Shown here piece after piece: positions 46,731-58,679 of a DNA stretch of 64,000 nucleotides. The notes under the pieces were generated by a model that saw only the letters and a program-made list of their open reading frames with translations, ran no database searches and was not told where the DNA came from. Within the stretch, counting starts at the first letter, position 1; each line of letters opens with the position of its first letter. The translations under genes and the position numbers were made by a program. Source of the DNA: Terana coerulea (taxonomy: Eukaryota; Basidiomycota; Agaricomycetes; Polyporales; Phanerochaetaceae); assembly GCA_024811115.1 (NCBI GenBank), contig JAKOGH010000711.1, positions 1 through 64,000 on the forward strand. The letters run 5' to 3'.

Positions 46731-47189
46731 ACCCAAATACGGCTCCTGGCGGGATGGCGCTCACCCCGTACCATTGCCTTTTCAGGCAGGTCTCCGGAAG
46801 CGCCTCACACCTCAGCTTCAAAGCGGGCCCTCCGACGAGAAAGAAACATGTTTTTGAGGGCTTAAAATGAATCAAATAATTTATTAGTATATATATGCTA
46901 TTACACAGCGGTCAAACAGTACTGGAGGTAGGCATCCAGTCACAGCGTAAGTTATACGCAGCGCCGACTGTATTCAGACTGCGAGGATGCTTAACGAGCA
47001 ATATACTAGTGCTTGACTTGGCTTGAGGGAGCGTAAAATTAATTAGGCATAATACTGCAGTGCAATAGGAACGGTTTAATCACTACGAGGTGGTATACGA
47101 ACCCTGCACCGAAGTCCAACACCGAGCAGCAGTTGAGCGGTAAATAGCAGTGCCCAAATGGGGCAAGGCGGATCAAGCGCAAGTCCCAA

Positions 47190-47325
47190 TTCAGCCGTTT
47201 GAACGCGATCGCCGTGACAGAGGCTAACAAGCGCCCCTCCCCAATTCTCCCAATTCTCCCAATTCTCCCAATTCTCCCGATTCTCCCGATTCTCCTGGTA
47301 GGATCACCATTTCCCAGACGTCCTC
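47190..47325 (+). repeat. Dispersed repeat with TCTCCC minisatellite, copy 2
   Basis: Contains six 9-bp units (CAATTCTCC, the last two CGATTCTCC) at 47242-47295, bounded by GTGACAGAGGC on the left and GATCACCATTTCCCAG on the right. Confidence 0.6.
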
Positions 47326-48144
47326 AGTTTGTGAGTGACCTAGCTCTGACACAGGCTTGCACAATTTCTCTCGTCAGCCACTGGTCAACTTGGACGAAGC
47401 TTGCAGCACGTTTGTCCTGGTGGTTTATGCGTTTGGCTTCACGTTGGCAAAGCGTTAGCCACAGGAATGCTCGATATGAATAATGATACTAGGTGAGATC
47501 CCGACCAGCCTCGTAGCTTGCTTGCATGCACATCGCATACTCACCATTTGTGCTCCAAGGTCTGCCTCCATTCATTAGCTGTGCTTAGCCCTACTTCCCA
47601 CTCCGTAGCCTTCGTAGCCTTCGCGGAGCGTTGAACCCGAACCATACACCGAAGCGAGGAACGGCATCTCCAACTTTCAGCGTGCGACACGGACAACATA
47701 GACGTCTGTCCTACGCACCCTATGTCGCAAGGCTTGTGGATCGGCACGCCTCGAATCGCTGCGTCGCCATTCATAGCCCGGCAATGCTGTGCAGCGGTCC
47801 CGGTCATCGACGGTCATAGCCTCTCATATCTGCGGCACCGGCAAACCTCCTCACTCTGATCTAGAGCAGTGCTTGAATTTCCTCCCGCACGACCTAGCTT
47901 CTGTTCGGGCAGCACATGGTCACCATGAGTATTCCGGACGATTCGCCATTTTAAGCCTCTTCAGTGACGCCTCGTCCAGCCGCAAGGCCACCGCGATGCC
48001 AGAGTCCGGCGAGGACAGAGCTAGCACCTTCCACTCCAGCCCGCGCGCATCCATCACATCAGTCAAGCCTGTACATCGGCGGAACTTGGCCGCCCTCGCT
48101 TAATTTCGCGTCAGCGTGCCTCACGGCCATAGAGTCGAAAAGCC

Positions 48145-48150
48145 TATATA
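48145..48150 (+). promoter_or_regulatory. TATA box of secreted protein 2
   Basis: TATATA about 74 bp before the ATG at 48224. Confidence 0.5.
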
Positions 48151-48223
48151 ACACTCCGCCGACGTTCAAGGGAGTCTTCACCAGCACTCCGCACACGCTC
48201 TACATCCACTTTCAAGCACCACC

Positions 48224-48773
48224 ATGAATTCGTACCTCGCCGTTCTCGCCTCGCTCGTCGCAGCCTGCTACGCACAAAATGTCGTCATCTCAGCCCCCAC
48301 TGCCAACTCGACCGTCCATGCCGGTCAGTCTGTCACTGTCCAAGTGGGCAAGCCAGTAAGTGTGCATGTTCTTGATGACGTCATTGCTCTGTGCTCAGAC
48401 GCTATGCCACTGTAGAACAGCTTGTCGCCATCGACGGAGGTTGCCCTGGTCCTCTCCATGGCACGGTGCCCGCCCTCGAGCTGCACGAGCACATCCTACG
48501 AACCCGCCAACATCCTCGGCACCGTCTTGTACAACGGGCCTTACAACCCCACCGGCCATGAGCCGACGAAGCCGTTCTACCAGAATTTCACCGTCCAGGT
48601 GCCAACTTCTTTCTCATCTGGCGATAACGTTGCGTTGATTGGTTCACACATGAACTTGATTGGGGTGAGTATCAGTCCCGAAGTGTTTATATAATGCAGC
48701 AACTGAACGGAACACCCAGGCCGGCCCCGAGCCTTACCTCCAGGTCTTGTTCGTGCCTTTGGCTATTGCTTAA
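48224..48773 (+). CDS. Small secreted protein, paralogue 2
   Basis: 144-residue secreted protein in three exons: 48224-48355, 48416-48664, 48720-48773. The signal peptide is MNSYLAVLASLVAACYAQ; the mature part contains NSTVHAGQSVTVQVGKP, NSLSPSTEVALVLSMA, LGTVLYNGPYNPTG and PFYQNFTVQVPTSF, ending FVPLAIA. Exon boundaries and phases are identical to those of paralogue 1 at 42959-43499, which lies in opposite orientation with the glycerol dehydrogenase between them. This suggests an inverted local duplication. Function unknown; a surface or host/substrate-interaction role is only inferred from secretion. Confidence 0.85.
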
Positions 48774-49044
48774 GGATTCCCATCATAAAGGACTACCACA
48801 CGATCTGGGACAATGAACTCGACCTTGGACTTACGTGATAATACCTATCAAGGACTGTAGCACTATTAATAGCCGTTCCTACCATGAAATGTACTATCAG
48901 AGACATGGTGTGCGTGTAAAATGTAGAATACCTGGACCACATAATGCAATATTGAATGTATTGTCATGCTCAATGGTACCTGGACGTCGACGCGTCTTGG
49001 ATGCGTCGAGTCCCGCGGGCGGGCGGCAAGCGAGCGCATGCAAC

Positions 49045-49052
49045 TTCCACTC
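49045..49052 (+). repeat. 8-bp target-site duplication (left) of hAT MITE
   Basis: TTCCACTC, repeated exactly at 49387-49394. Confidence 0.75.
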
Positions 49053-49386
49053 CAGCGTTGCGCGGTTAGTAACTGGGTTATCACGGTGAGCAATAACTGA
49101 ACGTAACTGGGTTGCAACTTAGTTAACAAGTTGCGTCTTAACTCAACTTTGCGGTTTCCGGGTCCTGATCTCGGCGCTCTCCGCCAGCCAATCAGAGACC
49201 TCAGTTAGCGCCCTGACGGTTAACCTGAGCGCGGACCCCACGACTACCAGCGTCCTGCTGCGCGTTTATGCTTCAGCTGCCGATCACGTGAATAGTTGCA
49301 TAGTTATAGTTACAGTTAAGTTACCCCAGTTAAGGTTTTAGCTATCGGAACTAGTTCTTAACTAGTTATTAACTGTCGCAACGCTG
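49053..49386. mobile_element. hAT-type MITE
   Basis: 334-bp element with imperfect terminal inverted repeats of about 27 bp: CAGCGTTGCGCGGTTAGTAA at the left and, on the complement of the right end, CAGCGTTGCGACAGTTAATA. The tips start CAG, and a perfect 8-bp duplication (TTCCACTC) flanks it, both typical of hAT elements. The interior is rich in AGTTAACT-like repeats and has no open frame, so the element is non-autonomous. Confidence 0.8.
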
Positions 49387-49394
49387 TTCCACTC
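49387..49394 (+). repeat. 8-bp target-site duplication (right) of hAT MITE
   Basis: TTCCACTC, direct copy of 49045-49052. Confidence 0.75.
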
Positions 49395-50114
49395 TAACCA
49401 CCATGAGTCGAAACTTCACATTATTTCGTCTCAAATACTCTCAAACTGTGTATCTTTCTTTTTAATCACCTACATAGTCTGCAGGGTGCGGACGAGGCCA
49501 AGGCCGCAGACAGACGACCCATCCGTACGCCGGAGTCTGGCTACTCTGCCTGGGGAGACTAAAGTCCGCGTGTCCGCGCCCTCCTGCCCACCGGTCATCT
49601 TGCACGTCCTGAGCTCTAAGGACTGTCGACAAGATTTTCAGCGCGTGCGGCGGCGTAGCCTTCACGCCACTCGACTATGGACAGCGCGAGTATCTCAAAC
49701 TACTACCGATGCTGATGGATTTACCTTGAAGAATCAAGCCCCGCGCGAAGGATTGACAGTTGGATGGAGCGAACGGGGTACGAGTAACAGGCTTGTGCGG
49801 GTCTCGGTACTTTCTACGGGCGTGGTCCCGCCCTGCTGCACTCTCCTGCACGATGCGAAGGATTTTTTCATCGGCAAGCCCAAGGATCGACGCGGAGAGG
49901 AGTAACATGAGAGCTTTGCCTTCCCAGGGATCGTCATGGCTGAGCAGGTGAGCATCACCACCAGTGAACGAAATCAGAAAATCCTGAACTTTTGACAGAC
50001 AACGCCGACAACGACTGTCTCGCATGCTTGACAGAGTGAAGCGACCCTGAGATGCAGTCGGCTTGGTACACTCCAAGCACTACTCCGACCGCCTTGAACG
50101 CCTTGCAGCGGGGT
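49395..50114. other. Intergenic region upstream of acetyl-CoA synthetase
   Basis: Overlapping frames on both strands (49486-49905 plus, 49675-50076 minus) have no recognisable domains; probably promoter sequence. Confidence 0.35.
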
Positions 50115-50122
50115 GTATATAA
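50115..50122 (+). promoter_or_regulatory. TATA box of acetyl-CoA synthetase
   Basis: TATATAAT about 104 bp before the ATG at 50226. Confidence 0.45.
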
Positions 50123-50225
50123 TGGCCAAGGAGGAGCTGTTCATCGTCAAGTCGGCTTTCGAGTCTGCACTGCAAGCCACCTAGAGACCTGCTACACCCC
50201 CTCCAGACTGAATAGAAGATAGACC

Positions 50226-52643
50226 ATGTCATACGACTCAGTTCCCGCTCTCCCGGTTCCCCCTCGTCTCACCGATGGCGCAGAAGTCCCATACATTGGT
50301 CCCAACATGGAAGCCTACAAGAAGGCTCATGCCGAGACTGTAGGACCTGCAGCGGATAAGTGGTGGGCGAAGGTGAGTGTTGGCCTCTCAGACTTCGTCC
50401 TACAATACCAAACCAGCATGCAGATGGCCAGGGAAACTCTGCACTGGGATATTCCGTTCCACACAGTCAGGTCAGGCAGCTTCGAGAATGGCGACATCGC
50501 CTGGTTCCCGGAAGGCTACATCAATGCGTCGTACAACTGCGTGGACCGCTGGGCGCACCAGGACCCAAATAAGGTCTATACGTTCGCTTTTATGCATATG
50601 CTATGTGCTCACAAAGCCATCTCAGACGGCTATTATCTACGAAGCTGACGAGCCCGGCGAAGGAGCGAACATCAGCTATGGCGAGCTCTTAGCCGAGGTA
50701 TCACGCGTCGCGAACGTCCTCAAATCCTACGGAGTCAAGCAGGGCGACACCGTCACCATCTACCTGCCCATGACCTGGCAAGCTGTAGCCGCCTTCCTCG
50801 CCTGCGCCCGTATCGGCGCCGTTCATTCCGTCGTCTTCGCTGGCTTCTCCGCCGAGTCTCTCAGGGACCGCATCAACGACTGCAAGTCGCGCGTGGTCAT
50901 TACCGCCGACGAGGGCCGTCGCGGCGGCAAGACCATTGCTGTCAAGCAGCTCGCTGACAAGGCGCTTGAGAACTGCCCTGGTGTGGAACACGTTCTTGTC
51001 CTCAAGAGGACTGGGAGCGAGGTCGCTTGGAAGGAGGGCCGGGACAAGTGGTGGCACGAGGAGATTGCCAAGGTTCCCAACTACTGTCCTCCGGCCCTTC
51101 TGTCCTCTGAAGATCCTCTATTTATTCTCTATGTGAGTTATCTCATGATCTCTGTGGGACCATTTGCTCATTGGGAATGTAGACCTCGGGTTCCACCGGC
51201 AAGCCCAAGGGTATTATGCACACTATCGGCGGTTTCCTTCTCGGAGCTGCGATGACCGTCAAGTACGTCTTCGATGTGCATCCGGACGACAAGTTCGGCT
51301 GCATGGCCGATCTGGGCTGGATTACCGGACACACGTGTGTTCATCTCTTACTTCTCATCTGAACCCTCGCTCACTGGCGGCATATCTGAAAGCTACCTTG
51401 TCTATGGACCTCTGGCCAACGGGATCGCAACGACCGTTTTCGAGTCCACGCCCGTCTACCCAACCCCCGCTCGTTTCTGGGAGACAATCGACAAGCACCA
51501 GCTGACACACTTCTACACCGCTCCTACTGCCGTCCGCCTCCTCCGTCGTCTGGGCGAATCCTACGTCGAGAAGGCTGATCTGAGCTCTTTACGCGTCATA
51601 GGCTCTGTGGGCGAGCCCATCAATCCCGAGGCATGGCACTGGCTGAATGACCACGTCGGGCGCAAGCAGGCTGCCATCGTCGACACGTTCTTCCAGACCG
51701 AGACAGGCTCGATTGTCGTGTCCCCACTTCCTGGTGCGATTGAGTGCAAGCCCGGCTCGGCGACGGTGCCGTTCTTGGGTATCGAGGCGGCGCTCTTGGA
51801 CCCGGTTACTGGCAAGGAGCTGGAAGGCGACAACGTCGAGGGTGTGCTCGTGTTCAAGAACACTTGGCCGTCGATTGCTCGTAGCTGCTGGCAGGACCAC
51901 AACAGGTGGCTGGATGTCTACTTGAGGGTAAGCTGCCTATGTTTGGCATACCGCGCCGCAATAGCTTGGCTGACTTGCACGTATCTAGCCCTACCCTGGA
52001 TATTTCTACACTGGTGACGGTGCTGTCCGTGACAAGGACGGGTACATTTGGATAAAGGGCCGCGTCGACGGTAAGCTGCCCTGGCACATGCGAAGTGTAC
52101 GTCAGCTCTGACGACTTTCTCACAGACGTTATCAACGTTTCTGGACATCGTCTGTCCACTGCTGAGATCGAATCAGCGCTCATCTTGTACAACGGCGTCG
52201 CTGAGGCCGCCGTCATTGGCGCCAACGACGAGCTCACTGGTCAGGCTGTTCACGCTTTCGTGACACTCAAACCGTAAGCCTCGCATCTACTTATTTCTCG
52301 CCGACTGAGGCTTACGGTCAATTGCAGGGAGTTCGAGTATGACCCGAACAACGAGGCAGGCTTGATTAAGGCGTTGGTTGGCCAAGTTCGCAAGGTCATT
52401 GGGCCGTTTGCGTCGCCGAAAAAGATTTATATTGTCTCTGATTTGCCCAAAACCCGCTCAGGCAAGGTATGGGTATACGTTACACTTGTGCTGCGTTTCG
52501 TTTCTAACAATCGCCTGCAGATCATGCGTCGCATTATGCGGAAGATTATTGCTGGAGAAGGCGACCAGCTCGGCGACCTGAGCACCCTGGCTGAGCCTGC
52601 CGTTGTGGACGTGATTAAGGCCAAAGTAGCGGTTGTGAATTAG
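50226..52643 (+). CDS. ACS1: Acetyl-CoA synthetase (AMP-forming)
   Basis: Activates acetate to acetyl-CoA with ATP through acetyl-AMP; supplies acetyl-CoA for the glyoxylate cycle, lipids and histone acetylation. Nine exons: 50226-50372, 50424-50573, 50626-51132, 51183-51334, 51393-51927, 51989-52070, 52126-52273, 52328-52466, 52521-52643; 1983 nt, 660 residues, the family's normal size. Signatures are [10 protein letters not shown], the P-loop [61 protein letters not shown], and the acetylatable Lys motif PKTRSGKIMRR near the C-terminus. All frames close and no lesion is present. The fungal nomenclature varies (facA/acu-5/ACS1). Confidence 0.97.
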
Positions 52644-52976
52644 ACGGTTGTTGAAGGAAGTGTAATATTTTAGATCACGATTTATACTTATTGCATACAT
52701 GTCGTGTTGCGTTGAAGAATAGATGTAAGGATGTCTACCTGCAGTGCTATCAATCGGCGGAACTTGCAACGAACTCTGAATCTGCGACTGATGAGTACAG
52801 CTTGCGTTCTCCAGCGGTGTTACATGCTCACTTAGACGCTTCGGACTGCCTCCTTCCATCCTTTCTCTCATTCTGCCTTGTCACTCTTCGGATTCGTTTC
52901 TTATTTTTTCCGGAATCACCTTCTCTTTGCACCTATACGATCTGCTTGACCTCTCGCTCCTTTGCTCACGACCGCC
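52644..52976. other. Intergenic region between acetyl-CoA synthetase and AVL9
   Basis: About 330 bp holding the 3' end of one gene and the pyrimidine-rich promoter of the next (CT-rich tracts at 52850-52970); no gene. Confidence 0.4.
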
Positions 52977-55900
52977 ATGAGTACCGCGCCCACATCGGAC
53001 GTCTTGTCACCCCACAACTCTCATTTCCTTCTGAACCCGGAAGAAGTCGACTTGAACGGCTCGGACGACCCCCACGACATTGACTTTGACCGGTCTGACG
53101 GCGACACCGCCTCCCAACGATCCATCTCGCTGTCTTCGCCAGCGAGATCACCGCGGAACTCTGCGCACCTTGATTCTTCCTTCGACGAACATGCGGAGTC
53201 GCATGACGCGGTCACGCCCATTTCGCTTGTCAGGCAGAGCCTGGTCTCGAGGAGCTCACGCTCGTACACGTTCGACACGGACCTCAGCTCGGAGCAGGAC
53301 GCGGACGGAGACGACCGCAGCTCATTCATGCGTCGGCTGAATGACATGGAAACTCCCATCTCGAGCGCCGCCCCGTCTCTGCTGGAGAAGGAAGAGAGGA
53401 TGGGAGAGAAGTTGCCTGCACAGCTGGAGGTTGAGGAGGAAGAGCACATTCAGGCCAAGATGCCTCATGGCGCAGCAAGAGACACACTCGCTTCCCCGCA
53501 GCCCTCGTCGGCCTCTTCGATGTCATACCCACCTCCCCCTTTGCAGAAAGCTGACCCCAGAGACAGCGTTGCGTCGTTTGCATCGGGTGCTTCAGGTTCG
53601 ACCACAACGTCGAAGAAGGCGCGCCCGGAATCTATGCTTGTCACGCACAAGGGTCCGTTGATCTTGGGCATGGCTCTAGTGGACTTCAACCATCTGGTGC
53701 GTCTTCTCGCGTATAACCGTCCTCTTTAAATCTAACAGCGCGCAGGTCGGACCCAAGATTGAATTCTCGAGAGGGGATATCTTCGATGACGAGGAAATTG
53801 CCAAGATTCTGCCATTTCTCGCTTTGCCCGATGGCGCGCACTTAGTACGTCCTGAAGGGTTGGCCGAACATGCATAACCTAACAGCATATAGACAGTGGA
53901 AGACTATTCCTACTTTCACCTGGTCCCCACTTCGCCCAACCCTACGACTGTGTTTGGCATCTCGTGCGTATACTTTGTGTGTTGTGGCAAGTACATATAG
54001 CTCATGTTTGTTCGCGGGTGTAGATGCAATCGTCAGATTCGCAGTGCAGACCTATTGGTGAAAGACCCAGATGTGACACGGTCTACGGTTCAAAAGGCTG
54101 TTGTGGTGTTGGCTTCGAAACCGGTATTTGGTCCTATACGGTGTGTGGCTAGCCATGATGCTTTGCGTTGGATGCGTTGGATTACTTACTATTGCGCAGC
54201 GACCGTTTAGGTGTCATCACTCGTGCCCTATTCGCTCAGCGCAATTTCACCGACATGAGCATTCTGGACGAATTCCACTCGTCTCTGGAGACGTCTTTAC
54301 GAAGCCAACTGACTGAAAGTGGGCTTTACATGGGTATGCAACTATTGAGTTTGTCCAGAATACGTTACTCATGAATACTCTCCTCTCCAATAGGTACCAG
54401 TTTGTAAGTAGTCCGTTAACATCAGGGTCGATCTAGATCAATGAAGCAAAACGCATAGACGAGAGCTAGTGCATACTTTCCGGCAGAGAACACTAGTTCT
54501 CCTCAAGGCCCTAATGCTGCAGAAGAGGGTCAGTTCCGGCAATGTTTCAAGTTTTTCGACGACTAAGCTTCTTGCAACAACCACTTCAGATCATGTTTTA
54601 CGGCCATCCAGTGGAGAAGCTTTGTACTTATCAGTACTCCTTGGTAACCCTTGTGCCTGGGTTATTGCAACACCTGGACGACTGCGGCTCGCCCCCGCTC
54701 ACCGCCCGCGCGAAGACGCTCTCGAGACCAACGGAACTTCGGACTTCTGATCCCAAGAGTATGATGGCTTACGTGGGCTTGCCCTTAGATTTGTTTGGCA
54801 AGGTATGTCATGCGTTCGCAATGTTCCCTCTGGCATTCTAAGACTCTGTGCCATTGTAGGATGCGTTCTTCCAGCCGTATCTTCCGCTACAGCAGTTGGA
54901 CATGTTGAAAGACACTGGCAGCTGGCTGTGCGGGACGACCAACTCGATCGTCACACAGCAGAAAGAGGTCGATTTACTGATTAATGTACGCTCCACGTTC
55001 TGTGTTTTTCTGTATAAACGCTGATCAGTATTCGCAGCTCGAGACAGGTATCTTCGAGTTCCGTGACCCCAAGTTGGAGCGGGTGGCCGGGTTGACACCT
55101 GCCGATAGGAAGTGGATGGACGATGTCGTGAAGGATGTCAACGACGGATACGACGAGACAGACGCGAGCGCTTCGCCGAGTATTCAGTAAGTCCTTTGTT
55201 CGGCGGAGTGATGTGTGCGCTGAGCTGACACCAAGCAGGTTCAAGGGAAGTGATGATTACTTGCGGCAAAAGGTGCGAGTATGCGCACTCGTATCAATGA
55301 GTGAGGCTGACTTGGCATCTGCTTGTCCAGTTCGACGAATATATCTCTGGTGCATTGTCATCTGTCAAATATTCGGCCTTTGTGAGCAAAGGCCAGGGCA
55401 ATGGTGTTGTTATCTCAGACGGTTCTGGTATGTCGCTGGCCTCCAGTGTAGCTGTTGCATCTACTGAACTTGTTTGCACAGGAAACCCGAACGCCATACA
55501 AGATTTCAACATGGTGTGGATATCCGAATTCAAGAAAACTAATGCGTACGAGGTTTGGGAACGGGTAACAGACCCCCTGTTATTCGATATTCTCGAACCA
55601 AGGTGCATATTATACTTGTCCTTTGCTTATGTACAACATCAAAAACTGCCTCTTCAGACACCCGTGTAACGAACGGCCCTCTGTTCTGGCAGACGTCGGC
55701 CTGCGGCTAACAGAGGGCATTCAAGAGCTCAAGTTGGACCAACAACTTGCACCCACTCGAGAGGCTATATCAAGAACGCTCAATGCGGGCTCCACGGGCT
55801 TCTTCAAGGCAGTTGAAGGCGTACGTGGGCGATGGATGCAGCGCTCCGCCAGTTCGTCGGCGAGCAGTCTGCCTCAAGCGACGGACGTCGCCCAGTCGGA

Positions 55901-56399
55901 CACGAGCAGCATCCGGTCAGGCCGCGACTCCACAAGCGTCTTCTCATCCCCTGAAGCCTCGCCACAGCCACCACCTGCCCCTGCAAAGGGCATGAGACCA
56001 CTGAGCCTCATCGGTTCAAAGTCCCTGCAGCCGACTGCGCCGCCACCTCCTTTGCCAGCTCCGTCTGTCAGTTCATGGGGCTCGGGCATCGGGTCGTTCT
56101 TCGCGCAGAAGGCCAGCAGGTTGTCCGCGCCCGCTGTTAAACCGCAGACCCCGCCGCGTCAGTCGTCGCCTGCGCCGTCCATGGCGTCCGTGCGGTCGGG
56201 CGTGTCTGCAGTGCCGACGCCAGAGGAGCTGGGCGCTGACGAACTGCAACCGCGGAATTTAGACCATCTGCAAACCGCAGCGACCAAGGGCCCCGAGACG
56301 GTGGTGCCTTCAGCGGCAGAGCACTCCCATTTGAATTCGGACGCACAGTCACGGCGGAGTCAGGACAGCGATGCAGCAAGCACTGGGTTTGCTTTGTGA
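52977..56399 (+). CDS. AVL9: Late secretory pathway protein AVL9 (DENN-like)
   Basis: DENN-module protein acting in exocytic traffic from the Golgi to the plasma membrane. Fourteen exons: 52977-53696, 53744-53844, 53893-53963, 54024-54140, 54200-54333, 54394-54403, 54459-54528, 54590-54802, 54860-54985, 55038-55186, 55239-55272, 55331-55437, 55482-55602, 55658-56399; 2715 nt, 904 residues. A disordered Ser/Asp-rich N-terminus of about 225 residues precedes the DENN region: LILGMALVDFNHLVGPKIEF, FLALPDGAHLTVEDYSYFHL, VFGISCNRQI, IMFYGHPVEKLCTYQYSLVT and GLPLDLFGKDAFFQPYLPLQ. The C-terminal part is long, Pro/Ser-rich and without structure. Exon 6 is only 10 nt (GTSL across its ends). The start is ATG 52977 with a favourable GCC before it. 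Fully open frame. Confidence 0.9.
54394..54403 (+). other. 10-nt microexon of AVL9
   Basis: GTACCAGTTT between an AATAG acceptor and a GTAAGT donor; phases 1 and 2 on its sides join GLYMG to TSLRELVHTF without breaking the frame. Confidence 0.7.
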
Positions 56400-56758
56400 T
56401 AGACGTTTGGTTTGGATCTTGCAATTTACGCTATGTACCGTATATTATCTTGGGATGTATAATCACAACGGGCCCATTGGGGATCCTTCCTTTCCAGCTA
56501 TTCGCCTGGGTAGCATTGAATTTATTGAGAGCAGTACTGGCAGTTTGTTCATACATCAAACACCGTCTTGACGGCGAAGGAAAAACCCTGTGCATTCAGG
56601 TACTTGCTACTGTTACAAGATTCTCAGGCAGGTCTTGGCTGGCGATTTCAGGTCTTGATTGGTATGGTACAGTAAGTAAACGTCCGTGAAGAATTACTCT
56701 ATAAGGTCCGCAGGTCCTACCGAGGGTTCAAAGTCCGTTAATACAAAAAGCAACTCCT
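56400..56758. other. Intergenic region between convergent genes
   Basis: 3' flanks of AVL9 (plus) and the F-box gene (minus); no gene. Confidence 0.4.
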
Positions 56759-58083
56759 TCAAACTTCAGGCGATACCGCCAGCGGATCCACGAGTCCGAT
56801 ATACAAGAACTGCCGGACGTGCTCCCGGAGCTTCGTTTCTACCATCTGCCTCGCAACAATCAAGAACATGTCCTCTTGCCCAAATCCCCTATCCACGATG
56901 TACGCGTCCACTTTCCGCGCATGCCCAACTTCGCCCGCAGATCGGAGAAAGCGGTCGACGGCGGTCCAGTCGAGAGCTTGGAGGGCCACAAGCACTTCCC
57001 TGGCATGGATCTGGGGCGAGACGGGCGACTCGATGCCGACATCATGGGCGTCGAGGACAAAGACCACCTGAGATGTGCACGGTGGGACAGACTCGACGAC
57101 CTGGCAGCATGCTTGCCAGCCTCGGAAGCGGAACGGTCCGTCAGGTCTCGGCGGCGCGATGGGTATCGAGGCCACCAGGCGCAGGGTAGAGAGGTTCGCG
57201 CAGAAAAGAGAGGGTTGTGCGGACCCTGCATCGCCCGTGGCGGCGTTCGTGCTCGACAGCGCGACAAGCCCGGGAGACACGTGATGGAGGAACAGGCCCA
57301 GCGGCGTCGGGTCGCCTTCCTGCACGAAGATTGGGCAGTGCAGCTCACGAAGAGAAGTGGGCTCCAACGCCGAACGCAACTGGTCCAAGGCCGTGGCGGC
57401 CATCCGCGGGTATCTGCCATCCAGCGTCAGACGGGATACGCGCAACAGCTTGTCTGCGGCTCTGCGGGGTGCACGGCGGCGGACCTCCTCTCTAGGATGC
57501 TTGCACTGAAGGCTGATGCGCATGTCGTCGACTTCGTTGAAGAGTTCCAGAATCTCGTCTAGCTGTGCTTCAGTTTTAACCGTGGAGTTCATGCGGGAAG
57601 GCGGAGAACGACACGCCGCATTTTCAGGGGCGCTAAGGGTCGCAGGGGAGAGGCTAAGGCAGCGGTCATAGTGTTTAAGACGACTGCGTTGAGCTCGAGG
57701 ACGATAAGATGCGGAAGGAACGAGAGCAGCTGTCGAAGGAAGTTCAATTGCAGTCGATCCCGTCGAGCCTGAATGTGAAGCGCCCGTACATAGGAAGCTA
57801 TCCGAGGCCTCTCCTGGAGATAATCATGTAGCTGAATAATGTTCCTAGCCGGCGGATGGAAAGCCAGAGGGTCCTCGGGTACGGTAACTCCGTAGTATAG
57901 CGTGCGGAAGCGGTGGCTGTAGCTTCGAGGCAGCCATGCACGACAGACTTGCGCGCACGAGTAGAGCGCGGTCTGATCGTCTTGCAGACAGTCAATGCAT
58001 GCTTCTTCAACTTCTACAGGGAGCCGCATGGCACCTAAAGCCATCGTAGGAGAGATAGACCATTTATCGGTCGATGAGCTCAT
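56759..58083 (-). CDS. F-box-like protein with one frame break
   Basis: Probable F-box/LRR-type substrate adaptor. The N-terminal part (start ATG 58083, MSSSTDKWSISPTMALGAMR) has LPVEVEEACIDCLQDDQTAL followed by SCAQVCRAWLPRSYSHRFR, the usual F-box layout of basidiomycete genes, then helices with LHIQARRDRLQLNFLRQL and LPHLIVLELNAVVLNT. This frame stops at 57589-57591 right after VVLRLPA; a second frame starts one base away (ATG 57592) with MNSTVKTEAQLDEILELFNE and runs to 56759 (LRVSRLTLDGRYPRMA, LSTLRLVASIPIA). Family members continue the leucine-rich part directly after such a position, so I read this as one gene with a one- or two-base indel at about 57590, not two genes, although the TGA and ATG overlap. 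An upstream ATG at 58176 is possible. Confidence 0.65.
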
Positions 58084-58679
58084 GACTTTGAGCCGCGGGG
58101 AGTAAGGAGCACCTGCACACCGATAAAATACGAATGACATGCGAGTGAAATAGTATAACGCACCTTGCGGTTCCACCTTGCTGGCTGAGAGGCCGACGGG
58201 GCTCGCATCCTGAGCCCATATATACCCCCAGCCCTCGTACCCGTACGTCTAAGCTATCGATTCGGGGACCATTGTCCGTCCTGTCGCGCTCTCTCACGGG
58301 AACATCAGTCCGCGGAGAATTCAAGGTAGGTCCTCCAGGGATTTGAGTGATTGACTTTGTCACGATTCGGGGAAAGATACCCATACTTCATCCAGATTTG
58401 ACGAGTCTTTGCTCCAAGCAGTAAGGATAAGGCTGCAGTAATAAAAGGTTGATGAAAGGTCACTTGAAGGTCAAGCTGGGGAACTGTCCACGGAGAACGG
58501 ATCACAGCATCCTCGTGGCGGCCACGTGGTGATTAAACCGGCAATTTCCGTTATTCAACCCTAACCTCATAATTCCTTGCTCAAATACCGACCGCGAGCA
58601 GTTCCCGGGCCTCTTCCAGCGACCCCTGCACAGGCCGATACTGTACTCTAGACACCCATACCATCGCATCTTCCAGACC
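58084..58679. other. Divergent promoter region of the F-box gene and TAF6
   Basis: About 600 bp between two divergently transcribed genes; no additional gene seen. Confidence 0.4.

Larger units (their letters stand above)
46176..48144. other. Repeat-rich intergenic region
   Basis: No supported gene. Contains two minisatellite-bearing repeats (46537-46730 and 47190-47325), listed separately. Confidence 0.45.

Noticed and set aside
47242..47295. Direct repeats considered as a CRISPR array
   Set aside because: Nine-base units in tandem without spacers, in a eukaryotic genome; a minisatellite.
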